Positions 25,181 through 26,328 of a stretch of DNA of 26,328 nt are shown here, piece after piece. The notes beneath the pieces were generated by a model, which saw nothing but the letters and a program-made list of their open reading frames with translations, made no database searches and was not told the DNA's origin. Each line of letters begins with the position of its first letter. Position 1 is the stretch's first letter. The stretch is taken from positions 1 to 26,328 of the forward strand of contig CAJYKY010000566.1 in the NCBI GenBank assembly GCA_913775005.1, read 5' to 3'. Source of the DNA: an uncultured Achromobacter sp. (GTDB lineage: Bacteria > Pseudomonadota > Gammaproteobacteria > Burkholderiales > Burkholderiaceae_B). The position numbers and the translations under genes were made by a program.

Positions 25181-26328
25181 ATGCTGTTTTCCAATGCCTT
25201 GATCTGGTTGATCGCCGCGGCGACCACCATGTCGATTTTGTTCCGCCCCTGGCGCCTGCCTGAATACGTCTGGGCCTGTGCAGGCGCCCTGGCTTTGGTA
25301 GGGCTGGGCCTGCTGCCCGCCACCCAGGCCGGCGCCGCCATCCTGGAAGGCACCGACGTCTACCTGTTTCTGATCGGCATGATGCTGGTGTCCGAAGTGG
25401 CCCGGCAGGCCGGCCTGTTCGACTGGGTGGCCGTGGCCGCGGCCGACCACGCCGCCGGCTCGTCACGGCGCCTGTTCGACCTGGTGTTCCTGGTGGGCAC
25501 GGTGGTGACCGTGCTGCTGTCCAACGACGCGACGGCCGTGGTGTTGACGCCCGCCGTCTACGCCGTGACGCGTGTCGTGGGCGCGCCGCCCCTGCCGTAC
25601 TTGTATGTGTGCGCGTTCATCGCTAATGCCGCCAGCTTTGTGCTGCCCATCTCCAACCCCGCCAATCTTGTCGTGTTCGGCGACCGCATGCCTGCGTTGG
25701 GGCCGTGGCTGGCGACCTTTGCGCTGCCGTCGGTACTGGCGATCGGCGCCACTTACGTCACGCTGCGGCTGGTGTTCCGTGATGACCTGCGCCAGCCGTT
25801 GAAGCCGTCGCCGCCCTTGCCGCCGATGACGCCCGCGTTGCGCGTGGCGGCGCTGGGCGTTGCTGCCACGGCCTGCACGCTGCTGATCACGTCGGCGCTG
25901 GGCCACCGCCTGGGCATGCCCACGCTGATCGCTGGTGGCGCGTCGGCGCTGCTGGTGCTGGCCGTGACGCGTTCCAGCCCATGGCGGCTGATCCGGGGGG
26001 TGGCCTGGGGCGTGCTGCCGTTGGTGGCGGGCCTATTCGTGCTGGTGCAAGGCATGGCGGCCAGCGGCGCGCTGCAAGCCTTGGCGCAACTGATGCGCGA
26101 TCTGTCGGCCAGCGCAGGCATCTGGCTGGGCGGCATCGGCACGGCGCTGGCCGGCAACCTCATCAATAACCTGCCGGCCGGGCTGATGGCCGGCTCGCTT
26201 GCGCGCATGGCCGATCTGCCCCATTCCGCCACCTCGGCGCTGCTGATCGGCATCGACCTGGGGCCGAACCTGTCGGTCAGCGGGTCGCTTGCGACCTTGC
26301 TGTGGCTGCTGGCCGTGCGCCGCGAAGG
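25181..26328 (+). CDS. ArsB/ion-transporter-superfamily permease (3' truncated by window)
   Basis: 382 residues are visible from ATG 25181 with no stop before the window end. It is almost wholly hydrophobic, with about 10 predicted helices. Signature segments are those of arsenite/ArsB-type permeases: LSNDATAVVLTPAVYAV (about 113-129), LPISNPANLVVFG (about 159-171), NLINNLPAGL and IGIDLGPNLSVSGSLATLLWL near the end of the visible part. ArsB members export arsenite or antimonite by proton antiport; other superfamily members carry citrate or other anions. No arsR, arsC or arsA is seen here, so the substrate is not fixed by context. A family protein of about 420 residues would lack only some 40 residues. 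No clear ribosome-binding site; ATG 25229 is an alternative start. Confidence 0.88.
   Translation, partial: MLFSNALIWLIAAATTMSILFRPWRLPEYVWACAGALALVGLGLLPATQAGAAILEGTDVYLFLIGMMLVSEVARQAGLFDWVAVAAADHAAGSSRRLFDLVFLVGTVVTVLLSNDATAVVLTPAVYAVTRVVGAPPLPYLYVCAFIANAASFVLPISNPANLVVFGDRMPALGPWLATFALPSVLAIGATYVTLRLVFRDDLRQPLKPSPPLPPMTPALRVAALGVAATACTLLITSALGHRLGMPTLIAGGASALLVLAVTRSSPWRLIRGVAWGVLPLVAGLFVLVQGMAASGALQALAQLMRDLSASAGIWLGGIGTALAGNLINNLPAGLMAGSLARMADLPHSATSALLIGIDLGPNLSVSGSLATLLWLLAVRRE

Overview
The window is high-GC DNA packed with genes on both strands. A Bug-type (TctC) periplasmic solute-binding protein beside a LysR regulator, a BON protein and a four-gene ligase-associated repair cassette suggest a betaproteobacterium of the Alcaligenaceae (Achromobacter/Bordetella type). 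That assignment is inferred from gene content; no rRNA, tRNA, CRISPR array, transposase, integrase or prophage gene was seen.

Layout. 1-1008: 3' part of a membrane-anchored alpha/beta hydrolase. 1055-5298: a catabolic-looking locus with an argininosuccinate-lyase-like enzyme and a Bug protein on the minus strand, divergent from a LysR regulator that overlaps a predicted 2-oxoglutarate/Fe(II) oxygenase. 5432-7513: secreted PIG-L deacetylase fused to a lectin-like propeller. 7543-13655 (minus): a tightly coupled signalling operon, CHASE3-GAF hybrid kinase with three receivers, CheR-like, CheB-like, then a receiver-kinase. 13902-15910: DJ-1/PfpI protein, a small membrane protein and a BON-domain protein with a long disordered N-terminus. 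16005-18520 (minus): acyl-CoA-dehydrogenase-like, NodS-like methyltransferase and GT2 glycosyltransferase. 18744-24659 (minus): exonuclease, ATP-dependent DNA ligase, DEXH helicase and PdeM endonuclease, the known ligase-associated DNA damage response cassette. 24899-24976: a 25-residue membrane peptide with its own terminator. 25181 to the end: an ArsB-type transporter cut by the window edge.

The most unusual structure is at the helicase/pdeM junction (19414-19545). A 37-bp tandem repeat carries a stop codon, a Shine-Dalgarno sequence and a start codon in every unit. It generates three successive 17-codon ORFs, each overlapping the next by exactly 17 nt, linking the helicase to pdeM. Two more short tandem arrays lie nearby: an in-frame 15-bp array inside the acyl-CoA-dehydrogenase-like gene, and a 12-bp array just upstream of that gene bracketed by copies of CCAGGCAG(G/A)TC. 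A weak 24-bp duplication precedes the exonuclease gene. Repeat-driven change in coupling, protein length or promoter spacing is the main hypothesis to test.

No gene-free stretch exceeds 300 bases. The larger gaps are 13656-13901 (long hairpin), 24660-24898 (24-bp duplication), 24977-25180 (terminator, then leader hairpins), 18521-18743 (12-bp array) and 14454-14634 (only an AAGGA ribosome-binding site for the DJ-1/PfpI gene).
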